A stretch of 64,000 bases of DNA, from NCBI GenBank assembly GCA_951799445.1, contig OX637287.1, positions 54,589,724-54,653,723 on the forward strand. Reading direction: 5' to 3'. The position numbers and the translations under genes are program-made. The notes under the pieces were generated by a model, which worked only from the letters and a program-made list of their open reading frames with translations, was not told the DNA's origin and ran no database searches. The DNA comes from Pseudisothecium myosuroides (Eukaryota > Streptophyta > Bryopsida > Hypnales > Lembophyllaceae). The stretch's first letter is position 1; each line of letters opens with the position of its first letter. Shown here in pieces: positions 32,639 through 44,168 of this stretch.

Positions 32639-35600
32639 ATGGCGTCGGGTGGAGGGAACGGTAACCGCCGTGGCGGCGGAGGCGGTGGGTTTTCCGGATT
32701 CCCTCCTTTCCCGGACCCCTTTGCGAATTTCGGAATGGGGTCGCGCGGGAGGAGCATCTTCGACGTTTTCGACAACGACCCTTTCTTCAACGACCCCTTC
32801 TTCACGAGGCCGTTCGGGAGCATGTTCGGGGGGCAGGGAGGATTGTTTGGCCCTCCACAAGGCTTTCTGGGCGCCGGTGGTGGTTTGGACACGCAGCAGA
32901 CCGCTCCCCGGGCCCCGCCCGCGGGCTACCTGGAGAATGGGCCACACAGTCCCTCGGTAAGCGCTCTCCTTCCATTCGTAACCCTAGCCCTTCCAGTTGT
33001 AATTGGGATCAGTGTTGGACACCCAGAATGGAACTTTAATAATGCATCGGGGGTGGAGTTTTGGCAATTTTCATGAATGGGTCACTGGCCCATGAATGCG
33101 TGCGTTCCAAGCCATTGGAAGCACTGACATCGGCCGCGGCCCATTTATCCAATGTGGGCGAGAGGTCGTAACCGCAATTAGTTGGTTCTAAGGTCGCCCC
33201 GCTTAATTAATTGCAACATGGAAAGCACGGATAATAGTTTCTATCATGAAAACCGTCAGATTCTTAAATTTTCTTGGTAGCAGCAGCAGAACCAAGAGGA
33301 TCCAACGCACCAAAGGATTTTGCGTGATTCGGTGCGCAAAATGTATAAGCGTTCAAAATCAACACGAGTTCTGTTGTTGAGTTGTTTCACGTTCTCAAAA
33401 TGAATTTTTAATCATCGAGCGAGATTTTGGTAGGTGTCAGCAAGTAGGTGCGGTTGGTTACCTTACTGGGATGTCCCTGTTTCCGGCAGAATTTGGAAAG
33501 GCATGTTTTGTCGCCTTGTCAGTTTTAAACCTGCTGACTGTGCGTCCTCGCACGTACGAGTTTTGAATCATCGTTTTGTGTTGGAAGGCTTTGAATTTGT
33601 TTGTACTTGTCTTCAGATTGCGTTAGCTTCGAACTTGTTGATGTTCAATTTCGCTGTTGTGTGCAATTATCGTGCTGTCGTGTTTGGGGAGCGCTGGTAG
33701 CAGCCTTGATGCCAAAGTTTTAAGACGGTCTTTTTCACTAAACTAGGGAGATGAGAACCGTGTCATGATCTTGTAACCTGACGTGTTTGGCAACTGGTAC
33801 AGCACTATCACCATCAGCGGGAACCTATCATAGAGGAGCTTCCAGATTCGGATTCGGATGCAGAGGCTGAGAGACGTTCAGTTCCTCGCCCAGGCCAGCA
33901 GCCCATAATTGAACACCCTGATGATGATGTAAGGCCAGGTTTGTATTTCGTCCCTTCTTGATCATGCCAACATGCCTACACCTTGTTTTATGTCGTCTGT
34001 TGTCACGTTATCCTCCTTCACTTTCATTCCTTAATTCTAGCTCGATCTGTCATGGCCTTTAACATTCAACAGTCGCTTGCAACGTTCACTCATTGGTGGC
34101 ATCGTAATGGTTTGCAGCAGAACCCCAGGATCGGCAGCGTTCCATTGTTCAAGGTGGCCCTCTTCCAATGTTCGACAACAATGGTGGCGTCCGTTCCTTC
34201 AGTTTTCAGAGCTCATCTGTCTCTTATGGAGGGCCTAACGGCACCTATTATTCGTCCTCGGCAGCCAGGCGTATGGGTCCAGACGGAGTGAGCCATCTTC
34301 TCTAGTGCTAATTTAGTTTTGGAAGCTCCTTCACTATTATTGGTTCGCTGCCTGCATTGTGCCTTTTCGTTGTTCATCTTCGCATTTATTTTCTCGACTC
34401 ATCATGTGCGTCGAAGGTGTGGAACTTTATAATGTGACAATCGACTGCCTTTTGTGAGCTTAGGTAATAGAGGAGCAAGTTCAGGAGAAGGACTCTTCAT
34501 CTGGCCAAGAATTTAAACGCCACTCCAGGGGACTTGGCGTCAAGGTACGGATATGTGTTTCTTTCTTTCTTTGGTTGTGAACCTCTTCGCTCGGTACCAT
34601 TAGTACTTGCAACTCAGTGTATCATATTACACTATGTATAATGTTCCATTGAAGAGCATGTTGCACCAGAGGACTTGTTTCATGGTTTCTTCATGCAACA
34701 ATCAGAGCCCCTAATTGACTGAGGAGCTCTTTGTAGATGTATGTCTGTATTTTTCCTGGTGTCCATCAGACCTGTAACTGAGTCATTGTAAGAGCATGTA
34801 GCAAAATGTAGGTATATCATGTTTTTACAACTTCATACTGTGTTAGTACTCATCGTGGTACTCACATACCAATTAATGCTTGAAATGTATACTGTACCCC
34901 AAAGTTAGTGAAGACCTTTAAGGGGTTAAGGAGCCTGTAGACGATTTGACTGCGACTAGGTGTTGAGTACTGACGAGTGGTATTCAGATTCCGCTTAGGA
35001 GAGACTTTCTGTAATAGAGGAACTGCTCCTGCTACTAAACACCTTGTCTGGTCTAATGTTGCAACTCCTGGTTGGGAGATCCTCCACCACTGTAAATTTG
35101 TTGGTGATATCTTTATTCAGAGCTTGTTTTTGATTGCAGGGACGCTCAATCACACGGAAACGCACGTCTGAAGGGCGCGAGCAAACGCTGGAAACACTTC
35201 ACAATCTACAAGAAGGTAATCAAGTCCCCACGCTTTACATATTGTGTGTGCTGTATTTACGATATCTTTTGTTGATTATTTCTAAGCTGCTAAAATCAAC
35301 ATGTAGATGACGTACCTACCTTTGAGCAAAGTTGGGAAGAGCGGTCAAAGTCTCTGCCACAATGGAATAGATTTCGACCACACTCAATTGCTGCCCCTCA
35401 CGGTAATCCGGATTTTTATGGTAGGTTCTTCTTTGGAACCAAGTCCATCTTTTGGTACTGACACGGTGCGTTAAGTTGAAGGATTTAGTTCCTCGTTAAT
35501 ACTCAACTTTCAAGAAAGTAGGATTCCGGTATTCAGAGTGCTGATGCTTGTATTAAAAAGGATCCTTCATTCATGTTTGAGTTTCTCATGTTTATCGAAT

Positions 35601-35699
35601 GATTGGATTTTTATTGTTATCTCCGTGCTTGCAGGCTCTGGAAGCCGATCGCGTTTTGCTCTTCCTGGAACTAGCTCTTACCAAGGGGGACGGAGTTGA
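32639..35699 (+). CDS. Myeloid leukemia factor (MLF)-like protein, 7 exons
   Basis: Plant member of the MLF/Mlf1IP family. In animals these are adaptor-like proteins linked to transcription and aggregate handling; the plant role is not established. Exons: 32639-32956, 33803-33938, 34118-34287, 34464-34544, 35140-35215, 35307-35420, 35635-35699. Introns are GT-AG and phases agree, giving 319 residues. The N-terminus is Gly-rich (4-18). Then comes a Phe/Asp/Pro-rich stretch (FDVFDNDPFFNDPFFTRPFG, 41-60), an acidic IIEELPDSDSDAE (115-127), the family-like SFSFQSSSVSYGGPNGTYY (about 178-196), an acidic VIEEQ segment, HSRGLGVKGRSITRKR, and a Trp/Phe-rich FEQSWEERSKSLPQWNRFRP tail. A possible extra 17-codon exon at 33281-33331 would keep frame. 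The start was chosen over an in-frame ATG at 32588 because that one precedes a likely leader acceptor. Confidence 0.85.
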
Positions 35700-36199
35700 A
35701 GAGCCGGACAGCTGTCAATTCAAAAATAATTTGAAGAGACCTCGAGTAATTTAGATTTTAACGTCACGAGTCCTATCCACAACATTAGTGTCCCAATTTC
35801 CCGGCCGTCTGATAGTTATGTTTCTCCTGCATAGGAAGAGATTGGTAGAGAGTTATGAGGGTGTTATCAAGCATTCACCGTTAGCTATTACCTTGTACAG
35901 GAAGAACTTGACACAAAGTGTCCAAAGTGTCTTTCACGAGTAGATTGCAGTTCTTTTGATTAGTATGGATTCATAGTTTCTCCTACGTAGCCCTTCGTTG
36001 TAGGCAAAGCAGAGACTGTTATGACACTTAGCTTCTGAGTTCCGACTTACAGACCTTGTACCTTGGATGGCGTCTCCTTTATTATAAGTTTGCTTATTGT
36101 CTGAATCGAAATAATTTAATGCCTTGGAACTAAAAAGTGGTTGCAATATGCTGTAGAATGGATGTGGATGATTGGTGGAAATCCTAATGTTCAACGTAT
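35700..36199. other. 3' flank of the MLF-like gene
   Basis: No second gene is supported. It probably includes the MLF 3' untranslated region. No clear polyadenylation hexamer stands out. Confidence 0.4.
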
Positions 36200-37709
36200 T
36201 CCCTCGGGAACACTTGAAAGTTTGGCCAGGTTCTTATGATCTCAATTTTTGGCATGATTGTGAATTTTATTTTTTTGAAAATAGGAAAACACGTTAGCTA
36301 TCTAGGGATATTATTTTATTTTTTTCAATTGGTGTCTAGGAGCAAAAGTTATGCCACCTTGAGCAAAAAGTAGTTTGCTAGGGAGTTTGAAAAATGTCAC
36401 AAAAATTTAAAATAATTTGTAATTTGTAATTTGTATCATAGAAAATGTTTTTGTCTTTATTCAAAGCTTTGATTCATCTTGAGTTGGTTGGTAATGAGAG
36501 AGTTATAGAGAGTTGTTTTGGTGGGCAATTAGAACATCTTTATCAAAAAATATCTCATACAACGACTAACAATATTGAGTACAAATATGAAATGTTTTGA
36601 TTCAAACAACTATACCATAAGCATCGATGGGCAAAGTCCAAAAGTGGATATATGAAAGTCATAGTATGCAACATATTGTACTTTACCATGAAAGTTTGAA
36701 GAAAAAATTAGTTGTCATTTGAAAGAAAATTAATTTCAAAGTTAGCCATGTCTAAAACTCAGTTTTGTTCACCATGGCTTGAATATCTTTATCTTTTGTC
36801 AATTTTTTCATAGAACTCCAAAAAAACTTTTTGTACCTTGGTATATTGGTATACATCATTTTAGTTTGTTGTACACAAAATTTGAAGGAAATTGGCATTT
36901 ATAGAACTTAAAATATCAACAATTTGACAAATATACAATTGATGTTGGTTCTCTCAATATTTGAACTTTTGGGGGGAATTGAGAGCATGGGATTGCATTA
37001 GCCATTGTAAAAAGAGTATAGGTTGCAACATGGATCATTGTTATATCTTAATGCCTTTGCATTCGAAACATTTATTGAACAGGGCAATAGAATTCAATTT
37101 ATATTTTACAACTATATAATGCATTTTTAGAATCAGATTTTTTGTTTGAAGACTAGAGTTTATGATGCATATAATTGGCCCAAAAAATCCAAAAAATAAA
37201 TAAATATCTTTGTCACTTTCATCAAAAAAATTGCCAACTTTTCAAAAATTACACTGACTTTCATGAAATTGAATTGAGCAAGGTTTAGATCAACAAATAT
37301 ACAAACCAATATTTTACAATATTTTTGAAGCCAGAAATTGAAAATTCTTTCTAAAATCACTTGTAGATTGAATATTTATGACTTTTACAAGAATTTTTTT
37401 CTATAAGTTTAAAATGTTGAGTTCTAATCATTGAAAAAAATATTTTATTTTTTGATTCAATTTATTTTTGAAGGGTCAATTTTTGAACTAAAAAAGTTAC
37501 TTTTTGAAGCTAGACCTATCAACACCCTTTAAATTATATAATACTTGCAAAGTAAAATCTGCTTAATCTGTATCGTAGAAATGTTAAAGAATTAATAGAA
37601 GAATCTTTGTAAAAAATTGATGGATGAAAAAACTCATTTTTGTGAGTTTGGAATGTGTTTCCATTCATTTGTTGTTCAAAATCTGCATTCTTGGTCCTTT
37701 AGGGGTTAA
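36200..37709 (+). mobile_element. TTAA-family element, long variant with truncated left end
   Basis: The right end GGTCCTTTAGGGG is followed by TTAA (37706-37709). The left part begins at CCCTCGGGAACACTTGAAAG and shares TCTCAATTTTTGGCATGATT with the copies at 5137 and 58578, but lacks the CCCCTAAAG terminus. The stretch 36690-37255 matches 800-1385. At about 1.5 kb it is longer than the typical 0.93 kb, so it may be a composite. Confidence 0.6.
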
Positions 37710-38335
37710 AGAAGTTAATCCTAGACCTTTGCTAAAAAGTAACAATTGGATAAATTCAAATGAACAATGTCTGATAAAGAATTCCAATTTTTAATCCAAT
37801 TTACACCTAATTTGAAGTGAAATGTGCATTAGTAACTATGATTTGCTAAGGCCATTATAATTTCTGTTTTGTTAGCTAGTTTTTGAAGTGGTTTATTTTC
37901 TTTTTTCATTGTCTAAATTTGAGTTTTTCTTATACCTAATCAAAGTGTTTTTGACAGCACTTCCAATGATTAACTTTTTACTACTTTGGAATTAGAACTT
38001 AAAAATTTTGAGTTGTATTGGCGCGGTAGTTATACAAGACTATTGCAGACATCCTAAAAGTATAAATAAGAGACTCCGAAAGTACCAACAAAGTTTAACC
38101 TCCAATAAAGTTTAAGCTTAGAAGGACTTGCCCATGACCATTAATTTCAAGTGTCTTTCCATCATTATATTTGCTGCAATTTTGCAACCGGATATAAATG
38201 AAATATTTTTTAGAGATGAAGTTATATGTCTACTATAAGTCATAAAAAAAATTAGAATTTTTTGGGAAAATTTTGAAATTACCATGATTTCTTTAAGAAA
38301 AAAATGAAGAAAATTCATAGCAAATACAAATGATC
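37710..38335. other. AT-rich spacer, no gene seen
   Basis: No supported frame or repeat boundary. Confidence 0.5.
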
Positions 38336-38570
38336 CCTTAAAGGACGAAGGGGTGACCCTGGAAAGCATCCCTTTTCATTACCGTGTGAATCATTGGCTT
38401 AAGAAATAGCAAAAACACTCATTGGAAGTCAAACTACTATAGAAGACCTCCCCCTTTCGCAACAAAATTCTTAGGATGAATAGTTGCACTTTTGTCCTAT
38501 ACAAGAGATTATCTATCATTTATTGGACGCAAAACGTTTGCCTCGACATTTATAATTAAAAAAAATCTGA
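38336..38570 (+). mobile_element. Family B mini-element, second copy
   Basis: It matches 9695-9916 through most of its length: CCCTTAAAGGACGAAGGGGT at the start, then GTGTGAATCATTGGCTTAAG, GGATGAATAGTTGCACTTTT and GGACGCAAAACG near the end. Here the left terminus reads AAAGGACG, resembling the large TTAA-family end, which ties the two families together. The right terminus is decayed. Confidence 0.65.
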
Positions 38571-38741
38571 AATTTTCACCATAAATGTATATTACAGTGT
38601 ATAACATCATGATATAAACCGGTTACCGTGTCACTTTGAAATCAACAAACCATGGTTGTAGGCCCAAAGTTCATATTGCTATAAATTATTGAAATTCACT
38701 AATTTAAATTTTTTTCCAATTGGAGTAGAATTTGCGTTTCA

Positions 38742-39688
38742 TTAACCCCTGAAGGACCGTTGTCCCTTCGGGGGACAAATGCGTTTTCAGGCAGGTACCT
38801 ACGGGCTGAAATTTTCTCTTGATTTTTTGAAACTTTTTCTGGAGCTTGAGCAGCTGATTAGCTTCGTGGGAATATAATTTTTTTTCACAATCGGTGCCTG
38901 GAAACAATAGTTATGACCGAATAAGCTCAAAACAGGGGACGGCGGGCAGCCCGGGCAGCAAAAGAAAATTGGCAAAAATTTGATTTTTTTTTTTTTTAAT
39001 ATTTTTTTTCTTATAGATTATATTTTTGTCTATCTGGAAAGAGTTGATTCATTTCATTTGGATTTGTTATGAGAAAGTTATGGACATTCTTGTTTTTCGG
39101 GCAGTTAGAGCATCTTCTTGAAAAAAATAACTTGTAGGATGCATTTCTGAATGCTCTTTTTTCAATTTTTCAATTTTTTTTTTTTTTCGTGGTTTAGTTT
39201 ACTTGTTAGAAAAATCTCACCATTGGGATTAGTGTATTTTAATTCCATCTAAATTATATTAATATTTTAGATTTTCCTTCTATCTCGTACCTACTTCTAC
39301 TTAACAATTTTTTTAGGGTTGATAATTAAGTTTTTTTGAATAATTTTTTTTTTCTCCTAGACTCTCAACTCAATTGTCCACTATAAAGATTTAAAGCTCA
39401 AAACTCTGTAGTGCAAAAATAATAAGTTAAAAATGTTCAAAGTCAAAAAATCTAGTCCCGCAATGTGCTGAAAAACTTGTTTTTTCCACTTTAAACACAA
39501 ATATCTTGCAATCTTTGCGGTCAAAAATTCTGAAATTTTTGCCATACATTTTCATACTAGTTAGGTGTAAGATCCTACGGTTAGATGTGCAAAAAAAACA
39601 TTTTTCAATTTTTTTTATTGTTTGCTATAGAAATGGCAGTTTTCAGTGTTTTCTGGCAGAAAAAAGGTCTCGGTCCTTTAGGGGTTAA
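38742..39688 (+). mobile_element. TTAA-family element, full length
   Basis: TTAA at 38742-38745 and 39685-39688. The left terminus CCCCTGAAGGACC and the right terminus GGTCCTTTAGGGG pair with one mismatch. The hairpin TTGTCCC-TTCG-GGGGACAA lies just inside the left end. Length 947 bp including flanks. It is collinear with 7111-8043 and with the reverse complement of 61673-62603. No transposase frame. Confidence 0.88.
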
Positions 39689-40572
39689 ATGGCCTCAAGT
39701 TCAAAAAAATATCATTTGTATGGCTAAAATTCACACCAAAAGTAAGTAGCAAGAAATGGCCCAAATGCACTATATTGAGGTAATCTATGGATTAAGCATC
39801 TTCTTCTTTAAAAAAATCCAATAATACCACAATGAGAGAGTTTTACAATAATATTCACTAAAAATGTAGTCAAGAAATTTTGAAAAAAATTGGATGAAAA
39901 AACGTTTTTTTTTCATCCTATAGTAGTCTTAGGTGAAGCCATCCAAACGGTCCGCAGCAGCGTTACAGGGTTACGTAACTTCCGTTCCTACCGGTAGTAA
40001 GTTAAGTTCGTAACTGTTGAATTTCCGCCTGCATGAGCCCCCCTGCCGGCCCCTCCATTCCCGTCGGCAAGGCAAGGCAAGCACTGTTTTCGTTCGGCGC
40101 TCCGCCCCATTCCCGACGCATATGCGCCTCCCGCGCAGCCTTGCTCATTAATAGCCTCCCCCGAACTTATTGTTTTCAGCCGATCCGTGCTTTTCTGGCC
40201 TTTCCCGTTGAGGACTGGCCGCTCATTAGTATTATTAGCTGGATCCGCTCACCCTCAGTCCTTTTGACTTGCACACAAAAGAAACGCCCGCCAGATGGCA
40301 CTCGGTGTCACATCTTTGGCGGGGCAAACAAGGCCACGATTTGGGGAAATCACACCACGACTGCCTGCCTGCCTGTCTGCATTTCGATTTTTAATACACT
40401 ACGGAAGTGAGCGCCAACTGAAGGACGGAGATGCTCACTAACTTATCTTTTGACGCCTACTACCGCCGGTGATTCAAAGCTTGTTGCATTTCTTCTCGTC
40501 TCAGATCGCGAAGCTGGGTTTGTGTGTGGAGGGACTCTTCGATTGGACTTAGAAGTGTGGTAAGCGGGAGAA
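39689..40572 (+). promoter_or_regulatory. Upstream region of the small secreted-protein gene
   Basis: AT-rich to about 39940, then abruptly GC-rich up to the start codon at 40573. The 125-codon frame at 40033-40410 has no recognisable features. No TATA box is obvious in the last 200 bp. Confidence 0.35.
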
Positions 40573-41112
40573 ATGGCTTACTCCGCAATGGCGAAGGTGG
40601 TGACGGTGCTGTGTGTGGCGTTCCTGGTGGCGCATGTGGAGAGCGCTCGCCTCCTCAAGCAGTACGACGATGCGGGAGTGACTGCCGAGACATTCCCGTC
40701 GCAGGAGGCCCCTGCGGTTGAAGGCTTCGCAGAACTGCACGCGGATGGGCCCGTGGCGGAGTACAACTACAACCTCGCCGCAGACAACACTCCGATCACC
40801 GAGGAGGCGTCAGCCGACGAAGGGGTGTATGCCACGGAGGGGATTGTGGTAGGGGATACCTCGGCCGACCCGTCACCCGCCCAAGAATCGTACGTGTTCG
40901 ATGCTCAACGAGAAGATGGGCCGGTCTTTACAACCGAGGACACCACTACCCAGGATTTTGAGGCTCTAGATGAGGTGGAACCCGTGTATGACTCGACGTC
41001 CCTTGCCGTCAATCAAGATTTCGAATTCCAGGAGACGCAAGATGATGAAGAGGGCAGGCAGGGGGGTGATCCGGGCTTCTTCGCTTTCGACGATTCCCTG
41101 GCTTCGCCATGA
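40573..41112 (+). CDS. Small secreted acidic protein, function unknown
   Basis: Single exon, 179 residues. The N-terminus MAYSAMAKVVTVLCVAFLVA has a charged start, a hydrophobic core and a small-residue cleavage site (about residue 25, VESA before RLL), typical of a secretory signal peptide. The mature part is highly acidic (many Asp/Glu), with Ala, Pro and Thr, no cysteine after the signal and no recognised domain, so it may be disordered in the apoplast or cell wall. The start has a good context (GAGAAATGGCT); a second Met at residue 6 would also keep the signal. The surrounding GC island and a polyadenylation signal at 41434 support a real gene. I do not recognise the family. Confidence 0.65.
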   Translation: MAYSAMAKVVTVLCVAFLVAHVESARLLKQYDDAGVTAETFPSQEAPAVEGFAELHADGPVAEYNYNLAADNTPITEEASADEGVYATEGIVVGDTSADPSPAQESYVFDAQREDGPVFTTEDTTTQDFEALDEVEPVYDSTSLAVNQDFEFQETQDDEEGRQGGDPGFFAFDDSLASP

Positions 41113-41433
41113 AGATTCTGAACAACGAGATCGTACTTTGCATGGGAGATTTACACTAGCTAAGATACTGGAAGGGAGCATTGTGCCTCGGCTAGCATGG
41201 CCGCTCGCGTAGGACGGGATGGAAGCGTTTGGGAAGTAGGTGTGTGTGTGTATTGCTCTTTTCCTCTTTGGAATGGTAATGGAGCCGTCCCATGTTCGAA
41301 GTTGTATACTGTGTATTTGATTGTAAATCAATCTCTGTCCGGTTTGCTTGATGAGACCGCGCTACGGTGGCCCGAAGCAGCCCCGGACAGGAGGTGGTTA
41401 TGAATGTAACCGTTGCCATTCTTGTGTTCCTGA

Positions 41434-41439
41434 AATAAA
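41434..41439 (+). terminator. Polyadenylation signal AATAAA
   Basis: AATAAA lies 322 bp after the stop codon of the secreted-protein gene, at the point where GC-rich sequence ends. It is a plausible end for that transcript. Confidence 0.5.
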
Positions 41440-42743
41440 GCTGCATTCTCGGAGATTTCCAGGACTTGTTTGCGGACTTGTTTGACTTGATGTGTAAACG
41501 TAGGCCTGCATGTTTTTCCTTATCATTGGTTCAGCTGTGCACATTGTTGTTGGTTCTTGGTTGGTATGGCGTGTGCAGAACTTTGTTTAATGGCAGCTAC
41601 GAGGTTCACGGAGGAGTTCCACAGAACTGGAATGCAGACAAACTGCTTCGATCAGCGATAGGGCATGTGTGCACAATCCAACCTGATGAGACCACGGGCA
41701 CTCCAGATTAAATATGAGAAATCTAAAACAATCTGGCCATGGTGTTGTGCACGCGGTTCGATGTGGTGTTTTTTTCTGCCTTCTGCTATGGAAGGGTTCG
41801 TTCGCTCGATGAAATTAAACCAATGAAGTCCCATTTGAGTCATTCTTCTACCAACCCCACTATGTGTCACGAACATCACATAGATCATCACTGGAACTTC
41901 ACATACTAGATCGTTGACCTACGTATCATGCTGAATGCTCAAACGTCGGAGTGTCTTCGGGTGACCTGAGAATGGCAATGTGAGAATCTAATCTGACTGG
42001 TGAGCAGCTTTCTTCACACATTTGGGACTGGAAGAGAGTGAATTTCATTGACATCACCAGAGCATCTTGTCCTGCTTGTCAAATGCTTGACCAAAATTCA
42101 ACTGAGCTCAATCAACAGGGATTGTCACACCTTCTCCGAGAATCAAACTCCTATGAAGATTGAGAAGGCCGAGAGTAAAAAGAGGAGCCAATCAGCTGGT
42201 GTGAGTATCATTTGGTCCGGGTTTTCAAATGTGAGGCCGCGGGTTTACACAGAGTACGTGCGGGTATCTGTGAGTCCGGGTACGGGAGGGTTCGGGTATG
42301 GGATGGGCGGTTCCAGATAAGTTCGCGCCGCCAGAAGTTGCCGCAGTGAACTCCGTGGCGCTAGGGTTTGGAATCCACTTCTCAGGAATCACGTCGTTTC
42401 TTTGTTTCGCGTTTTTTGAGGGCAAAATTCGGCTTTTCTTCTGTGTCGTTGCAAAGGTCTCGTGTTCCGGGAGCGCTGTTTCGAAGCATTGTGAGTTGAA
42501 CCGGTTTCATACGAGGGAGCCACAGGTTTCAGTATATAGGCGCCAGTCCTGGATGCAAGCATTGTGAGTATGTCAATTTCATTCGCTTAGTTCTGTGAGT
42601 ATTTCATTGGATTTGTACTCATTCACGATGATATTTATGCGCCTTTTTCAATGTGCTTGATTTGTTGGAGGGTACCACTCTTGTTTCTGGCTGAACATGA
42701 TCTGGACGATGCTTATAATATATATTGACTTCTCTGTGTGTCG
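41440..42743. other. Spacer; GC-richer patch at 42200-42570
   Basis: The patch holds a CTAGGGTTT sequence common in plant leaders and an 89-codon frame (42298-42567) without recognisable product. It could be an untranslated first exon of an unknown transcript. Nothing is certain. Confidence 0.3.
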
Positions 42744-42746
42744 TTA

Positions 42747-44165
42747 GGGCATCTCCACCAGTTCTCCACAAATCCAACACGCTACTATTAATTTGGAGTG
42801 TGTCAGACACCCAAACGGTACCGGCATTGTTGGAGAGACCCACCAGTCACCCGCCATTCGAATACGACCTGTCAGGTTTCTTCAATTCTTGTAGCTGTGG
42901 GAATTAACAGCGGTCAAGTACCAGGCACCAGGCACCGGGTTGTTGTCAGGCCGAAAAGTCCTGATGAGCACAGGCCCTATTCGGGAAACGGAGGCACAAA
43001 CTGGGAGCTTTTTTGTATTTGAATTGAGATCAAAATAAAAACTAAAGAGTGTGTTGAGGTGTGTTGAGGTGTGTTGAGGTCCACCTCAACACACTTTTAC
43101 TTTTTTGTATTTGAATTGAGATCAAATGAAAAACTAAAAAGTGTGTTGAGGTGGGTTGAGGTCTACCTCAACCCACCTCAACACACTTTTACTTTTTTGT
43201 ATTTGAATTGAGATCAAAAGAAAAACTAAAAAGTGTGTTGAGGTGGGTTGAGGTCTACCTCAACCCACCTCAACACACTTTTACTTTTTTATATTTGAAT
43301 TGAGATCAAAAGAAAAACTAAAAAGTGTGTTGAGGTGTGTTGAGGTGTGTTGAGGTCCACCTCAACACAACTCAACACACTTTCATGTTTTAACGGAATT
43401 CAAATCAAAAGTAATCAAAATAGTATTTTCTTTTAAAATATGAATTCCAATAAATATGAAACTTGAAACATCTAAATATAATGAATTCATATTGGAAAAG
43501 AGTACTATTTTGGTTCAGGGATTTTAAATCCAAACAAACTCACTATTCTCATATTGTTTCCACTATCTTGGTAAATTGATGAGTTTAAGTTGACTAATTT
43601 CAAATTGAAAGTTTAAGTTGATTCTTGGTCAATTGATAAGTCCATGAAAAAACTAAAAAGAGTTTAAATCTCTTCTTGGTCCCAAAATAGAACCAAGAAA
43701 AGAAATTCAAATCTCTTCTTGGTCTCAAAATGGAACCAAGAACAAAAAAATCTTAAATTTAAATGTCTTTGTAGACAATTGATGAGTCGTAACTTTAAAT
43801 TGTAAGTTTAAATGTCTTCTTGGTGAATTGGTGAGGCCTCAACAAAAAATTTAAGTGTAAATCTCATCCCGGTCTCAAAATGGAAAAAACACTTGCCACA
43901 CCTTGCTCGATGGGCAGTTGTTCCTCCTGCCCAAACTGCGCCCCCATACGGCGCCATTGGAATACGTGCTGTGACTCGGTCTTCTTGTCAGTGCCGTGCC
44001 TAGAATCAAATGTGCGAGGGACGGGAGCTTCAAGTGTAGTGACAAAAACTTTCAGTGACCGACATTGAAAATAATGATAGGTTGCAACTGGTGGGTCCTT
44101 GTTTTGCTTAAGGGCACGGGAAACCCTTTGAAGGGACTGTTTAGAGTGAACCGGTGGAGATGCCC
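42747..44165. mobile_element. PIF/Harbinger-like non-autonomous element, 1419 bp
   Basis: Terminal inverted repeats GGGCATCTCCACCAGTTC (left) and complement GGGCATCTCCACCGGTTC (right), with a direct TTA on each side (42744-42746, 44166-44168). A 3-bp TTA/TAA target is characteristic of PIF/Harbinger transposons. A subterminal GACCCACCAGT block also recurs in inverted orientation. The interior carries a four-unit hairpin array (43013-43385) and repeats such as TTCTTGGTNNCAAAATGGAAC. No transposase frame is present. Confidence 0.85.
43013..43385. repeat. Tandem array of four hairpins, exact 92-bp period
   Basis: Units start at 43013, 43105, 43197 and 43289 with TTGTATTTGAATTGAGATCA (TTATATTTG in the last). 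Each contains a palindrome built from GTGTTGAGGTGGGTTGAGGT and its complement around a short CT/CC centre, followed by CTTTTACTTTTT. Units 2 and 3 are almost identical; units 1 and 4 have GTGTGTTGAGGT triplications. The array lies inside the Harbinger-like element. Confidence 0.95.
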
Positions 44166-44168
44166 TTA

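Noticed and set aside
31852..32947. Minus-strand open frames of 205 and 232 codons
   Set aside because: They are antisense to the MLF leader and first exon, low in complexity and without motifs.
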